A DNA stretch of 8,094 nt from contig JBEIDK010000144.1 of assembly GCA_040383485.1 (NCBI GenBank), forward strand, positions 1-8,094. The letters run 5' to 3'. Below the pieces are notes generated by a model. That model was not told the DNA's origin. It made no database searches and saw only the letters and a list, made by a program, of their open reading frames with translations. Positions 7,549 to 8,094 of the stretch are shown in pieces. Position 1 is the first letter of the stretch. Every line of letters begins with the position of its first letter. The stretch is from JBEIDK01 sp040383485. Its GTDB lineage: Bacteria > Bacteroidota > Bacteroidia > UBA4408. Position numbers and translations under genes: made by a program.

Positions 7549-8094
7549 TTATTTTGTTCCTTCTTGCCAAAGAACTTCCAAAACTACTTGTCCTACCATT
7601 TGCAAAGTTTTTTTATCAATAATATCTAAATTATCCGAATGTTTATGATGATGTGATCCATATGTGCCAGTTTCTGGATTCATGTGTACAATATCAATAC
7701 AAGGAATATTAGCATTTCTATTTACATATAAATGATCATCGGTAGTTTGTCCCATTTCCGCATAAACAAACTCATTGGCGTATCCTAACTTTGCTGCTGT
7801 TTGCCATACTTTTTCTTGCACCCCGGCAGCATAAAACATCGAAGTACCTTCTTTTGGAAAAACAGCATCTTTTGCTCCAACCATATCTAACAATATACCA
7901 TAACTGGCTTTATAATTAGGAACGTGAGGATTTGCCGCCCAATATTGTGTTCCAAGGCACCAACTATTTTCCATCTTTGCCAAAGTACTATTGTTTGGTT
8001 GCCCATAGTCTTCTAAATCCGAAAAGAAAAAATCTACCCCTATATCTAATTTAGCAGTTGATATTTGCCTTGCTATTTCCAATAAAACTGCGCT
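7549..8094 (-). CDS. M28-family zinc enzyme, glutaminyl cyclase-like, N-terminus cut by the window edge
   Basis: The 181 visible residues are the C-terminal part of an M28-fold zinc enzyme; the reading frame is open to the right edge, so the start lies beyond it. The fragment begins SAVLLEIARQ, the helix that follows the first zinc aspartate in this fold. In fragment numbering, the E28-D29 pair in FSDLEDYG fits the general base and zinc ligand. LLDMVGA (D70) and DDH (119-121) match catalytic motifs of glutaminyl-peptide cyclotransferases, and H152 in HHHKHSDNLD fits the last zinc ligand. These resemble glutaminyl cyclase (forming N-terminal pyroglutamate on exported proteins) more than an aminopeptidase, but M28 aminopeptidases share much of the pattern. 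It would act in the periplasm if an exported N-terminus is present, which cannot be seen here. A TTG at 8082 is not the true start, because the family pattern continues upstream of it. Confidence 0.82.
   Translation of the reverse strand, partial: SAVLLEIARQISTAKLDIGVDFFFSDLEDYGQPNNSTLAKMENSWCLGTQYWAANPHVPNYKASYGILLDMVGAKDAVFPKEGTSMFYAAGVQEKVWQTAAKLGYANEFVYAEMGQTTDDHLYVNRNANIPCIDIVHMNPETGTYGSHHHKHSDNLDIIDKKTLQMVGQVVLEVLWQEGTK

Overview
The window looks like ordinary chromosomal sequence from a member of the Bacteroidota. It is AT-rich, and start codons sit in A-rich contexts with little Shine-Dalgarno signal. At least one clear Bacteroidota-type promoter (TTTG, then TAnnTTTG) is visible. One protein ends in a type IX secretion (T9SS) sorting domain, TruB is the short form usual in this phylum, and a CrtI-type carotenoid desaturase is present. 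A finer placement than phylum is not supportable from sequence alone.

Layout. Five genes read leftward from about 6.0 kb to the left edge: a CrtI-like phytoene desaturase (6008-4536), the tRNA pseudouridine synthase truB (4473-3772), a secreted M1 metallopeptidase with a T9SS C-terminal domain (3682-1745), a small spermidine-synthase-like SAM-fold protein (1728-1069), and an MCE/MlaD-type lipid-transport protein cut by the left edge (921 to beyond 1). Two genes read rightward from a divergent intergenic region at 6009-6105: a small cytochrome P460-family c-heme protein (6106-6600) and a XerC-like tyrosine recombinase (6637-7533). A leftward M28-family zinc enzyme resembling glutaminyl cyclase (7549 to beyond 8094) converges on xerC and is cut by the right edge.

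Function. The genes do not form one pathway. Housekeeping functions (truB, xerC, mce) are mixed with envelope or periplasmic enzymes (M1 peptidase, P460 cytochrome, M28/QC-like enzyme) and one pigment gene. The closest coupling is the M1 peptidase and the SAM-fold gene, 16 bases apart on the same strand and probably cotranscribed. I saw no tRNA, rRNA, CRISPR array, insertion sequence or convincing rho-independent terminator. There is no gene-free stretch over 300 bases; the longest gap is 147 bases (922-1068). I did not find a strong candidate for an undescribed system. The points worth a second look are modest and concern individual genes.
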